From positions 1,141,464 through 1,205,463 of the forward strand of contig JAUNAC010000001.1 in NCBI GenBank assembly GCA_030527825.1: a stretch of 64,000 nt of DNA, written 5' to 3'. Of this stretch, positions 54,725 through 63,880 are shown one piece after another. Below the pieces are notes generated by a model. That model saw only the letters and a program-made list of their open reading frames with translations, was not told where the DNA came from and did not search any database. Positions within the stretch are counted from its first letter, which is position 1, and each line of letters starts with the position of its first letter. The translations under genes and the position numbers were made by a program. This stretch comes from Lautropia sp. (GTDB taxonomy: Bacteria; Pseudomonadota; Gammaproteobacteria; Burkholderiales; Burkholderiaceae_E).

Positions 54725-54936
54725 GGCAGATGAGATCGGGGGAATGTCATGAGGAGATTTCCTGGCGGGTATCCGCATTCCATGGGGATGGCAGGGACGC
54801 AGCATGACAGCTCCCAGGTTGATCGAAAATGGTCGAGATACGCGAGGACAGCGTCGGATGGTATTACGCAATCCCGATCGACGACACATAAACGGCCCAA
54901 CGCCTCGCCAGGATGACAGCCGGCGTCACGGGGCGA

Positions 54937-56853
54937 TTAGCGTCCGTACAGGGTCAGTTCCCAGTACTGGAGCCGGGTTGCAGCCTTGTCGGTATGGCGG
55001 TCGAGCAGTTGTAGTGTCCAGCGTGCATCTGACGGTGTCGTGGCCGGTTGATCCATGAAGCGGCTCAGACCAAAGGTCTGGTTGACCAGGCCCATGCATG
55101 GGACGGGTTGCGGTCGGCTACTCTCAAAGGATGTGCCATAGCAGGTATGTGGTAAGGCCAGCGTCGCGGTGTGGCCGGTAGGTGCGGTCAGGCTGATCTG
55201 CAGACCGCCGGGGTCGCTGGCCTCCCGGTCCTGTGTCGCGTCCAGCACCGACATTTTTACGCGGGTATGTTCAATGTGCTGGATGTTGCAGGATGGTGTA
55301 GGGCTGACGCTCGTACTCAAACCACCCTGGGGCGGCGTATTGTAGTCAGGCGGGCCGGCCAGCGCGGCCGCCTTGGGGATGGTTTTGTTGACGTTGATCC
55401 GGTAGGGGCCACACTGACGCAGCTGATGGCTGTTGCCGACGCTGCGCCAGCGTCGGGCTGTTGCCACGGCTGTCTGGGCATCGACGACGCCGAAACCATA
55501 TTCATGATGGAAGGCCAGTCCCTGATATGTCCGCCAGCCGGGGGAACGGGGAACCACCCGGCGGGCCGTATGCGCCAGGATAATCTGGACATCGCGCCAG
55601 CTCAAGGCCGGGTTGGCCTGCAGCATCAGGGCGACCACGCCCGACACCATGGGTGTGGCGGCTGAGGTGCCATTGAAATCTTCGGTGTACTGATTCTGAA
55701 GGGAAGTGGTGGTGACGGTGGGCAGGGCTGGCTGCCCATTGCGCGGGAAGTCTCCGCTGGGGGCACATACGAGCAGATTGGCGCCGGCTTCGCTGTAGAT
55801 GGCGCGCTGGCCTGCTGCGTTGGTAGCGCAGACGGCAATCGTCCCCAGTGCGGAAATGGTGGAATCATAACCGGAGTAGTCACCCAGTTGCGCGCCGTTT
55901 CCAGCGGCGAACAGGTAAATGGCTCCCTGTCCTTTTCGTCCGTTGCGCAATCCTCGGTCAATGGTGCTCTGCCATGCATCATCGCTGGGGTCGGCATGCG
56001 TGAAGTGTCCCCAGTCGGTCGGGCCCCAGCTGTTGTTGTAGATGGCGTTGATGCCCAGGCTGCGGGTCTGGGCATCAAGGACGTCGGCTGTGTTGCCGGT
56101 TGCCAGCGCGTTATAGCCAACTAGGCGTACATGCGGTGCGACACCACTGCCACCGATGCCATTGAAATCCCGCGCAGCCAGTACGCCAGCGACTTGGGTG
56201 CCGTGAGGACTGCTGGCCGTGCAGGGCAGCGGGTAGGCGTTGCCCCGGTTATTGGGGCCGTAGTTGTAGCTGGCATTGGGGACGATGTTGGCGCGCAGGT
56301 CGTCATGAGTGACTTCCAGGGCGTCATCGACAACGGCGACACGGATGTTCTCGCCCCGGCCACTGGTATGCCAGATATCTCCCATGTGCAGATCTTCGCC
56401 CTGAACTGCGCCTGTCTGAGCGCCGCTGTTGTTCAGATGCCATTGTCGGGCCAGAAGCGGATCGGTGGCGGCCGCCCTCGCAGTATTTTTCGCCTCCGTA
56501 TAGCGAAGGGCGCAGTTGGCTGGGCTCAACAGCTTGTCCGATACAGCCGGTTTATCTGCCGTACTGGTGCCAGTCTCCGAACGGGACGGCCCGGCGCTGC
56601 TGTCGTCCGGGTGGACAGTGGTCTTGTCGGGAGCCGGCGCACGAAGCCGTTTGTCCGCTTCTGGGCTGGCCTGTATTTTTCCTGAATGGAAGGGCAAGTC
56701 CGCATAGGTTGTCAGGCGGTGTTGAGCATGGGCGGGCAGCATGGCCGTGCTCTTGCGGGTCGGCATCTCTGGCAGGGGATCGCTGTCGCTGCAGCCGCCC
56801 AGTAACAGGAGGGTCAGGGCGACACAGGGCAAGAGAGAGGGAAGGGGTATCAT
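54937..56853 (-). CDS. Kexin-like S8 serine protease with P domain, lipoprotein (array member 4)
   Basis: The first gene of the array, 638 residues. The signal has lipobox LGGC (Cys21) but no basic residue before the hydrophobic core, which is unusual. A spacer of about 110 residues leads to DPLLARQWHLNNSG (131). The triad is Asp176 (AVVDDALE), His217 (SPHGTQVAG) and Ser397 (FNGTSAATPMVSG). The P domain ends in WELTLYGR, the most divergent tail of the four. No prodomain is visible. It is divergent from pyc, with a 314-bp region between, and 212 bp separate it from member 3. Confidence 0.92.
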   Translation of the reverse strand: MIPLPSLLPCVALTLLLLGGCSDSDPLPEMPTRKSTAMLPAHAQHRLTTYADLPFHSGKIQASPEADKRLRAPAPDKTTVHPDDSSAGPSRSETGTSTADKPAVSDKLLSPANCALRYTEAKNTARAAATDPLLARQWHLNNSGAQTGAVQGEDLHMGDIWHTSGRGENIRVAVVDDALEVTHDDLRANIVPNASYNYGPNNRGNAYPLPCTASSPHGTQVAGVLAARDFNGIGGSGVAPHVRLVGYNALATGNTADVLDAQTRSLGINAIYNNSWGPTDWGHFTHADPSDDAWQSTIDRGLRNGRKGQGAIYLFAAGNGAQLGDYSGYDSTISALGTIAVCATNAAGQRAIYSEAGANLLVCAPSGDFPRNGQPALPTVTTTSLQNQYTEDFNGTSAATPMVSGVVALMLQANPALSWRDVQIILAHTARRVVPRSPGWRTYQGLAFHHEYGFGVVDAQTAVATARRWRSVGNSHQLRQCGPYRINVNKTIPKAAALAGPPDYNTPPQGGLSTSVSPTPSCNIQHIEHTRVKMSVLDATQDREASDPGGLQISLTAPTGHTATLALPHTCYGTSFESSRPQPVPCMGLVNQTFGLSRFMDQPATTPSDARWTLQLLDRHTDKAATRLQYWELTLYGR

Positions 56854-57167
56854 GATCAGTGGCCGGTGCGCGGTGCAACTGGGAGGGCAACTATCTTAGA
56901 TTGCCGGAAGTTCGCTGTGGCTTGGCAGACGTTGGCCGATGTAAGCGTTGTTTCGTAGAGCGCTTTCACGATGCATAAAGACACAATAGTTGCCATCCCT
57001 GACGTTCGTCGTGACGGTTGTCGGCTGGATGCGCCTCCAGTCTGCCCGGATACCATCTGCCTGAAATGGCTTCCACATGCATAATCCTGCTCTGCGGCTG
57101 TTCGATCCCGTTCCCATGGGGGTCGTTGCATCGTCGCCGTCGCGGGTAACAGGGAGAGCATCGCAAG
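56854..57167. other. Divergent promoter region between protease member 4 and pyc
   Basis: No gene, RNA or clear repeat was recognised in these 314 bp. It must hold the promoters for pyc and the first protease gene. No consensus sigma-70 pair stands out by eye. Confidence 0.4.
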
Positions 57168-60100
57168 ATGAGTGATCAGAAAAATGCGGATCGCAGGCCG
57201 GTCCTGGGCAGAAGGGTGAAATCGGTGTTGGTGGCAAACCGCTCTGAGATTGCCATTCGAGTGATGCGGGCAGCGACAGAACTCGGGTTACGCACCATTG
57301 GTATCTATTCCTACGAAGACCGTTTTGCACTTCACAGGACCAAGGCTGACGAGAGTTATCTGGTAGGGCAGGGACAGAAGCCTTTACAGGCCTATCTTGA
57401 TATTGCGGACATCATTCGCATTGCGCGTCATGCTGGCGCCGATGCCATCCATCCGGGGTATGGATTTCTGTCCGAAAATCCGGAGCTGCCACGTGCATGC
57501 GCTGAAGCAGGCATTGCCTTTATCGGGCCAACCGCCGAGGTCATGACGCGGCTGGGCAACAAGGTGGCGGCCCGCGAGGCCGCGGTCGCAGCCGGGGTGC
57601 CGGTTATGCCGGCTACCGAGCCTCTGCCAGAGGATATCGACGCCTGTCTGGCCCTCGCGGCAGACATCGGTTACCCATTGATGCTGAAAGCCAGCTGGGG
57701 GGGAGGGGGCCGGGGCATGCGCGCTATCGAGACGCCAGATGACCTGCGGGTGCAGTTGCCGGTCGCCCGCCGTGAATCGAAGGCTGCTTTTGGCAATGAT
57801 GAGGTATATCTGGAGAAGCTGGTACGGCGGGCACACCATGTCGAGGTGCAGGTTCTGGGCGATCTGCACGGCAATGTCGTGCATCTTTTTGAACGGGATT
57901 GTTCCGTACAGCGCCGTAACCAGAAGGTTGTGGAGCAGGCGCCTGCTCCCTATCTGAGTGATGCCCGGCGGGCGGAGCTGTGCGAGGCTGCGCTCAGGTT
58001 AGCCCGGGCCGTGTCCTACACGCATGCCGGGACGGTCGAGTTCCTGATGGATGCTGACACGGGAAATTTCTATTTCATTGAGGTGAATCCCCGGATTCAG
58101 GTGGAGCATACGGTCACGGAAGAGGTGACCGGGATCGACATCGTGAAGGCCCAGATTCGTATCACCGAAGGGGCGCGCATCGGGGAACGGGAAGATGTGT
58201 TCGACGATCAGGGGCGCTTGCAGGTCATGGGCTCTGGCGTGCCGGACCAGCGTGCCATCCGGTTGTATGGGCATGCATTGCAGTGCCGCATCACCACGGA
58301 AGACCCCGAGAATGGCTTCACGCCGGATTATGGTCGCATGACGGCCTATCGTAGTGCAGCGGGCTTTGGTGTACGTCTTGATGGAGGCACGGCTTTCAGC
58401 GGTGCAGTTATTACGCCATACTATGACTCATTGCTGGTCAAGGTCACGACCTGGGGGGCATCGCAGCAGGAATCCATCCGCAGAATGGACCGGGCGCTGC
58501 GCGAATTTCGCATCCGCGGGCTGGCGACCAATCTGCAGTTCGTGGAAAACGTCATCAATCACCCGGATTTTGCTGCTGGCCGGGTGACGACCCGTTTTAT
58601 CGACAATACGCCAGCACTGTTTGATTTCACGGCCCGGCGTGACCGGGCAACTCGCCTGCTGCAGTATCTAGGTGATGTCATCGTCAACGGTCAGCCTGAC
58701 ATGAAGGGACGGGCGATCCCAGATCTTAGCCATGTCCAGGTGAGGTTGCCTGCCAGAGTCGATGAGACCGAGCCGCCACCCGCGGGTAACCGGCAGCGCC
58801 TGCAGCAGCTTGGTGCCAAGGGGTTTGCCGCCTGGATGAGAGAGCAGCCCCAGCTGTTGATGACGGACACGACATTGCGCGATGCGCACCAGTCGCTGTT
58901 TGCCACCCGGATGCGCACTTTCGACATGCTGCCTGCGGCACCGGTGTATGCGCGCCGTCTGTCGCAGTTATTGTCCCTGGAATGCTGGGGTGGGGCGACT
59001 TTTGATGTGGCTTTTCGTTTTCTGAAGGAGGACCCTTGGGAGCGGCTGGGCAAATTGCGGGCTGCCATGCCCAATATGCTGCTACAGATGCTGCTGCGTG
59101 CTTCCAATGCCGTCGGATACACCAACTACGCAGATAATGTCGTCAAGTATTTCGTACGGCAGGCCGCGGCACAGGGCATTGATATTTTCCGGGTATTTGA
59201 TTCATTGAACTGGGTCGAAAACATGCGGGTCGCCATTGATGCCGTGTGTGAGACCGGGGCTCTCTGCGAGGGAACGCTCTGCTATACCGCTGATATTTTC
59301 GACAGTGGACGCGCCAAGTACAACCTGGCCTACTATGTGGGACTGGCGCGTGACCTGGAAAAGGCTGGCTGTCACATCCTGGGCATCAAGGACATGGCCG
59401 GGGTCTGCCGCCCGAGGGCCGCAGCGGAACTGGTGCGCGTCCTGCGGGAAGAAACTGGGCTGCCTGTGCATTTCCACACACATGATACCTCGGGGGCTTC
59501 GGTGGCCACGGCCATGGCTGCGGTGGCTGCCGGTGTGGATGCCCTGGACGGTGCGCTCGATTCCATGAGTGGACTGACGTCGCAGCCGAGCCTCAACACG
59601 ATGGTGGCCATGCTGGCGGGCGATCCCCGCGACCCGGGGCTGGATCAGCAGGCTCTGCGGGAGCTGGCCGACTATTTCGAGGGGGTGCGCCGCTTTTATT
59701 CGCCGTTCGAGTCCGATATTCGCAGTGGTACGGCGGATGTCTATCACCATGAAATGCCAGGTGGACAATACACCAATTTGCGGGAACAGGCCCGCGCCAT
59801 GGGGCTGGAGCACCGGTGGCCTGATGTGTCGAGAGCTTATGCCGAAGTCAATCAGCTCTTTGGCGATATTGTGAAGGTCACTCCTACCTCCAAGGTTGTG
59901 GGGGATATGGCCATCATGATGGTGGCCAATGATCTGAGTGCCGAAGAGGTTGCTGATCCGGCAAGGGAGGTCGCCTTCCCGGAAAGCGTGGTATCACTGT
60001 TTCGCGGCGAGTTGGGCTTTCCACCCGATGGATTTCCCGAGGCGCTGGGCCGCAAGGTGCTCAAGTCTACGCCGCCTCAGCCGTACCGTCCCGGGGATCG

Positions 60101-60701
60101 CATCCCCCCGGTGGATTTGGTCAGCGTACGAGAGCAGGCCGAGAAGGAGGCAGGGCAGGCGCTGGCTGAGCATGAACTGGCCGCCTGGCTGATGTATCCG
60201 AAAGTAGTGAATTCCTACTGGGAACATCAGCGTCGGTATGGTGATGTCGAGGCATTGCCGACATCAGCCTTTTTCTATGGTTTGCGCGAACATGAAGAAA
60301 TTTCGGTCGAACTGGATCCCGGCAAGGCACTGCTGATCAGCCTGCAGGGGACGACGGCGCCGGATGATGAAGGCTATGTCCGCGTCTTTTTCGAAATTAA
60401 TGGTCAGCCTCGCACGATCCGGGTTCGCAAAGCCGATGCCGCGCAGGCCGGTGACCGGCGCCCGAAGGCCGACGCTGACAATCCCATGCACGTGGGGGCC
60501 CCGATGCCGGGCATGGTTGCCACGGTAGCGGTCAGCCCTGGACAGGCAGTCAAGGTTGGGGACCCGTTGTTGTCGATCGAGGCCATGAAAATGGAGTCTC
60601 AGATCCGCGCCGAACGTGATGGTGTTATTTCTGCGGTTCATGTGGCTGCGGGCCAGACAGTAGCCGCCCATGACCTGCTGATGGAGTTTGCGGCTTCCTG
60701 A
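57168..60701 (+). CDS. pyc: Pyruvate carboxylase
   Basis: This 1177-residue biotin enzyme makes oxaloacetate from pyruvate. The order is: biotin carboxylase (VLVANRSEIAIRVMRA near 20, glycine loop GGGGRGMR near 175, FIEVNPRIQVEHTVTEE near 300), carboxyltransferase (DTTLRDAHQSLFATRMRT near 565, DSLNWVENM near 680, HTHDTSG near 768), and the biotin carrier with the lysine at about 1141 in EAMKMES. All three functions lie in one chain, as in alpha4-type enzymes. It replenishes the TCA cycle that fumC also serves. A GC-rich hairpin follows at 60740. Confidence 0.97.
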   Translation: MSDQKNADRRPVLGRRVKSVLVANRSEIAIRVMRAATELGLRTIGIYSYEDRFALHRTKADESYLVGQGQKPLQAYLDIADIIRIARHAGADAIHPGYGFLSENPELPRACAEAGIAFIGPTAEVMTRLGNKVAAREAAVAAGVPVMPATEPLPEDIDACLALAADIGYPLMLKASWGGGGRGMRAIETPDDLRVQLPVARRESKAAFGNDEVYLEKLVRRAHHVEVQVLGDLHGNVVHLFERDCSVQRRNQKVVEQAPAPYLSDARRAELCEAALRLARAVSYTHAGTVEFLMDADTGNFYFIEVNPRIQVEHTVTEEVTGIDIVKAQIRITEGARIGEREDVFDDQGRLQVMGSGVPDQRAIRLYGHALQCRITTEDPENGFTPDYGRMTAYRSAAGFGVRLDGGTAFSGAVITPYYDSLLVKVTTWGASQQESIRRMDRALREFRIRGLATNLQFVENVINHPDFAAGRVTTRFIDNTPALFDFTARRDRATRLLQYLGDVIVNGQPDMKGRAIPDLSHVQVRLPARVDETEPPPAGNRQRLQQLGAKGFAAWMREQPQLLMTDTTLRDAHQSLFATRMRTFDMLPAAPVYARRLSQLLSLECWGGATFDVAFRFLKEDPWERLGKLRAAMPNMLLQMLLRASNAVGYTNYADNVVKYFVRQAAAQGIDIFRVFDSLNWVENMRVAIDAVCETGALCEGTLCYTADIFDSGRAKYNLAYYVGLARDLEKAGCHILGIKDMAGVCRPRAAAELVRVLREETGLPVHFHTHDTSGASVATAMAAVAAGVDALDGALDSMSGLTSQPSLNTMVAMLAGDPRDPGLDQQALRELADYFEGVRRFYSPFESDIRSGTADVYHHEMPGGQYTNLREQARAMGLEHRWPDVSRAYAEVNQLFGDIVKVTPTSKVVGDMAIMMVANDLSAEEVADPAREVAFPESVVSLFRGELGFPPDGFPEALGRKVLKSTPPQPYRPGDRIPPVDLVSVREQAEKEAGQALAEHELAAWLMYPKVVNSYWEHQRRYGDVEALPTSAFFYGLREHEEISVELDPGKALLISLQGTTAPDDEGYVRVFFEINGQPRTIRVRKADAAQAGDRRPKADADNPMHVGAPMPGMVATVAVSPGQAVKVGDPLLSIEAMKMESQIRAERDGVISAVHVAAGQTVAAHDLLMEFAAS

Positions 60702-60739
60702 TGCATGTGGCTGTTGCCGTTTCAGGCCCCTTGAAAAAA

Positions 60740-60765
60740 CGGGCCGGATACGGCCTGTTGGCCCG
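60740..60765. terminator. Hairpin after pyc
   Basis: A CGGGCC/GGCCCG stem with a 14-nt loop lies 38 bp beyond the pyc stop and is preceded by six A residues. No T-run follows on the plus strand. Its outer bases match the hairpin at 11814-11843, including the flank GGCCCGCGAATC. Confidence 0.42.
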
Positions 60766-60928
60766 CGAATCACGTTAGAATCCGCGCATATTGCCGCTTC
60801 CGGGCGGTGGCCCGACCAGCGGATGCCGGGCCAGGAGGGTGCAGCGGCGTACTGTGGATGCCTGGACAGTCCATGGATGTGCCGTTGTTACCTGGACAAG
60901 GCACATCCCCAACCAGCCAGAGGTATGA

Positions 60929-61210
60929 ATGAACAAAAGTGAACTGATCGACACGATCTCCAGTGAAGCAGATATCAGCAAGGCCGCCGCTGAGCGAGCC
61001 TTGACCTCGGCTATGAATGCCATCATGAAAGCCGTTTCAGAAGGAGACCGCGTGACGCTGGTGGGATTCGGAACTTTCCATGCCAGCAAACGAGCCAGCC
61101 GCACGGGTCTGAACCCGCGCACGGGTGAGAAGATTGAAATTGCCGCGGCCAATGTGCCCAAATTCACGCCGGGGGCAGCCTTCAAGGATGCTGCCAACAA
61201 GGCGCTGTAA
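60929..61210 (+). CDS. HU-family DNA-binding protein
   Basis: A 93-residue nucleoid protein starting MNKSELIDTISSEADISKA. The beta-arm region GFGTFHASKRASRTGLNPRT matches the HU signature (GFGxFxxxxRxxRxGxNPxT) and ends in a TPGAAFKDAANKAL helix. It bends DNA as a dimer. A ribosome site AGAGG precedes the ATG. It is convergent with the srkA gene, 32 bp away. Confidence 0.96.
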   Translation: MNKSELIDTISSEADISKAAAERALTSAMNAIMKAVSEGDRVTLVGFGTFHASKRASRTGLNPRTGEKIEIAAANVPKFTPGAAFKDAANKAL

Positions 61211-61242
61211 TAGCCTTTCAGACAGGGCGTATATCACTCTAT

Positions 61243-62358
61243 CTATGAATACGCCTGACGGGCCTGCAGCAGGGCGAGCTGCTCCTGCAGGCTGATGATC
61301 TGGCCCTGCCAGTAGCGGGGCGATCCAAACCAGGGGAAGGCTGCGGGAAAGGCCGGATCCTCCCATCGTTCAGCCAGCCAGGCACTGTGCCGGATGATGC
61401 GCAGCGTGCGCAGTGCTTCAATCAGGGATAATTCCGCCCGGTTGAAGGGGCGGATCAGCTCGTAGCCTTCCAGCAATTCTTCCATGGCCTGCCGCTGAGC
61501 CTGTTCTCCGCCATCCTGTTGGCCTGCCGCATCCGCAATCATCCAGAGATCCTGGATAGCCGGTCCGCTGCAGCAGTCATCCAGATCGACGAAATGTGGG
61601 CCATGCGCTTCGGTCCACAGGAGATTGCCCGGGTGGCAGTCTCCGTGCAGGCGAATCTGGGCGACCTGACCGGCATCGCTGGGGCTGTGAGTAAGATGCA
61701 GGTGTGCTTCGGCCAGTGTGCAGCATTGCTGCGCCAGCGTTATCCATTGCTCGCGTATGTCGGGCGGTAGCCAGCCACATTCGGCAATCAGTGCAATGGA
61801 GGCCCAGCCATCCCGCTGGCAGTCCAGCGCTGGGCGGAAGCGAAAGGGGCGGCGGGCCCCGATCTGGTGGATGCGGGCGATGAATTGACCAATCCGTGCC
61901 CGCATGTTCGGGCCAGTGTGAATGTTATCCAGCTCGGGAACACGGCCACCCTGTCGCCGATAGATGGCGATGAAAAATCCCGCACTTTCAAAGAGTGTGT
62001 CGGTGACATCGCCCGGGATGTGGCGTGACGAGCGGATCGCTGTCGGGGCAAGGAGTTCTTCCCGGTGCAGAGGGGTCGCCAATGGAATTTCGGCTGTGGC
62101 AATCTGATGGGCAAATTGATGCTCTTCCAGCAGCTGTTCGCGGCTCCAGCGTCCTGGCCGATAGAATTTGACCACCCGCCAGTCTCCATTGTCCAGGCCG
62201 ATCAGATAGACTCGGTTCTCGAAGCTGTTGAGCGCCTGCAGACGCCCGTCACAGCGCAGGCCAATCGCTTCCAGGGAGCCCAGGACGGTGTTGGGGTCAA
62301 GCCGGGCAAAGGGCTGGGCAGAAGAACGGGATTCTGCCTGAATCTGCACGGGGGACAT
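61243..62358 (-). CDS. srkA: Stress response Ser/Thr protein kinase SrkA (YihE)
   Basis: The 371-residue kinase has an aminoglycoside-phosphotransferase-like fold. ALNSFENRVYLIG near residue 40 is the glycine-poor nucleotide loop of YihE, VVKFYRPGRWS carries the ATP-binding Lys near 62, and LHGDCHPGNLLW with FVDLDDC near 215-235 form the catalytic and metal sites. YihE counters stress-induced death in enterobacteria. ATG 62358 was preferred over 62385 because of the family length. It is the last gene before the ccm block on this strand and has 140 bp upstream to ccmH. Confidence 0.92.
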   Translation of the reverse strand: MSPVQIQAESRSSAQPFARLDPNTVLGSLEAIGLRCDGRLQALNSFENRVYLIGLDNGDWRVVKFYRPGRWSREQLLEEHQFAHQIATAEIPLATPLHREELLAPTAIRSSRHIPGDVTDTLFESAGFFIAIYRRQGGRVPELDNIHTGPNMRARIGQFIARIHQIGARRPFRFRPALDCQRDGWASIALIAECGWLPPDIREQWITLAQQCCTLAEAHLHLTHSPSDAGQVAQIRLHGDCHPGNLLWTEAHGPHFVDLDDCCSGPAIQDLWMIADAAGQQDGGEQAQRQAMEELLEGYELIRPFNRAELSLIEALRTLRIIRHSAWLAERWEDPAFPAAFPWFGSPRYWQGQIISLQEQLALLQARQAYS

Positions 62359-62498
62359 CACGCTTCTCCAGAGGGCGATTCGCAAGCATATGCGTCATGA
62401 TGATAGTCCCAGCCCCGTGCTGGCCGCTATTGCACTTGCCGCCATGGTCGTTCATACGCCAAAAGAGGCAGGCGTTCATGCAACTCCCCGCTGTTTTT

Positions 62499-63230
62499 TT
62501 AGCGATTCTCCGGTGGTGTGCCCGCTGACCCCTCCCTTGCGGTGCCGGTATTCATGGTCTGTCCGGTCGTTTCGGGTGGCAAGGTGGCCAGTAGTGCGTC
62601 GACGTGGCGCAGCGCGTCTTCCGGACAAAGGCATTGGGCTTGCGGTGGCCCGACCGCATCATTTGGTGCAGCATGGGGGGGGGCGGTATCCGGTAGTCTG
62701 GTGCGTCGATGTGAGAGTTGCCAGATGGCCAGTGCGGCTAGCAGCAGCATCAGGAGTGGCCCTCCCCACAACAGGCCGTTGCGCCACGACCAGACGGGGC
62801 GGTACAGTACGAATTCGCCGTAGCGTTCGACCAGATAGTGTTTGATCTCTGCATCATCCTGTCCGTCGAGCATCAGCCGGACGACTTCCATCCGCAAATC
62901 ATTGGCCAGATCGGCATGGGAGTCGAGCAGTGTCTGATTCTGGCACACCAGACAGCGTAGCTCGCTGGCCAGGGCACGAAACCGTGGGGTGTGCTGGATG
63001 ACTTCAGCCTGGGCTGCAACCGGCCCATAGGCAGCTGCCAGATAAGCGTCGTCCTTGTGCTGGATGACTTCAGCCTGGGCTGCAACCGGCCCGGCAGCGA
63101 TGCCCTGCTGCCGGGGAACAGGGGCCGTGGCCAGCGCATGACTTATCGAACCGCCAATGAGCAGCGCCAGCAGCGGAGCGTACCAGCGATATTGCAGCGA
63201 TGCGGTCATGCGGGCCAGGATTGACTTCAT
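62499..63230 (-). CDS. ccmH: Cytochrome c-type biogenesis protein CcmH
   Basis: This 243-residue, membrane-anchored, periplasmic protein reduces apocytochrome c for heme ligation. The thiol motif LRCLVCQNQ (Cys93, Cys96) sits in the three-helix CcmH domain, followed by a transmembrane helix near 148-168. Between the signal (about 1-36) and this domain lies an extra segment in which GPVAAQAEVIQH occurs twice (residues 47-58 and 69-80), encoded by a perfect 36-bp direct repeat. The cytoplasm-side tail carries a C9 tract (G9 on the plus strand, 62675-62683). The long C-terminal tail without a TPR domain is typical of the short CcmH/CycL form. The start overlaps the ccmG stop (ATGA). Confidence 0.93.
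   Translation of the reverse strand: MKSILARMTASLQYRWYAPLLALLIGGSISHALATAPVPRQQGIAAGPVAAQAEVIQHKDDAYLAAAYGPVAAQAEVIQHTPRFRALASELRCLVCQNQTLLDSHADLANDLRMEVVRLMLDGQDDAEIKHYLVERYGEFVLYRPVWSWRNGLLWGGPLLMLLLAALAIWQLSHRRTRLPDTAPPHAAPNDAVGPPQAQCLCPEDALRHVDALLATLPPETTGQTMNTGTAREGSAGTPPENR
62991..63026. repeat. 36-bp direct repeat in ccmH, copy proximal to the CxxC domain
   Basis: Identical over all 36 bases to 63057-63092; copies start 66 bp apart, which keeps the frame. The 30 bases after each copy are unrelated. Confidence 0.95.
63057..63092. repeat. 36-bp direct repeat in ccmH, copy proximal to the signal peptide
   Basis: Second copy of the 36-bp element at 62991-63026. The repeat encodes GPVAAQAEVIQH. 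Confidence 0.95.
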
Positions 63231-63880
63231 GGGGCTGATCCGGGCGTTGTGCCCGATGTCACGTCGCCCGTCAGTGCAGCGATCGCGGGTAACAGTGAGT
63301 CCTGCAGCGTCTGAATGGACAGTGCGCCAGTCATTTTGTAGCGGATACGCCCTTCGGCATCAACCAGAAATGTTTCCGGTACACCATAGACACCGAAGTC
63401 AATCCCTGCGTGCCCCTGGGCATCGACCAGCACCATCTCGTAGGGGTTGCCGTTGCGCTCCAGCCAGCGTCTAGCTTCGGATGCCTGATCCTTGTAGTTC
63501 ATGCCGATCATCCGGATCCGGTGACTTTGTGCCAGTGCCATGATCTGGGGGTGCTCCTGCAGGCAGGGCACGCACCAGGAGGCCCAGACATTAAGCAGAT
63601 AGGGGCGCCCGCGCAGGGCCTGCGAGTGGATGGTGGCTGGCTGTCCGGTTTGTGTGTCTGCGGTGGCGGGCCCGGGGGAGGAGGCCGGCGTTGACGGGAG
63701 TGTCAGGCGGGGCAGATGGAAGTCTGGGGCCATCCGGCCGATCAGGGGGGAAGGAATCTCGCGCGGGTTGTGTCCCAGCCCTAGCAGCAAGAATACTGCT
63801 AGCACCAGGAAGAAAATGGCAGGCAGCAGATAGCGCAGAGGAAATGAGAAAGCTGCTTTGCGGGCACGCGTCTTTGTCAT
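63227..63880 (-). CDS. ccmG: Thiol:disulfide interchange protein CcmG/DsbE
   Basis: The 217-residue protein has an N-terminal membrane anchor (about 15-38) and a periplasmic thioredoxin fold with active site WASWCVPC near 105 and the cis-Pro block YGVPETFLVD near 165, as in CcmG. It keeps apocytochrome or CcmH thiols reduced. A proline, threonine and alanine-rich insert (about 55-80) precedes the thioredoxin core. ATG 63880 overlaps the ccmF stop, which fixes the start; the open frame beyond is the ccmF region in another frame. Confidence 0.95.
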   Translation of the reverse strand: MTKTRARKAAFSFPLRYLLPAIFFLVLAVFLLLGLGHNPREIPSPLIGRMAPDFHLPRLTLPSTPASSPGPATADTQTGQPATIHSQALRGRPYLLNVWASWCVPCLQEHPQIMALAQSHRIRMIGMNYKDQASEARRWLERNGNPYEMVLVDAQGHAGIDFGVYGVPETFLVDAEGRIRYKMTGALSIQTLQDSLLPAIAALTGDVTSGTTPGSAP

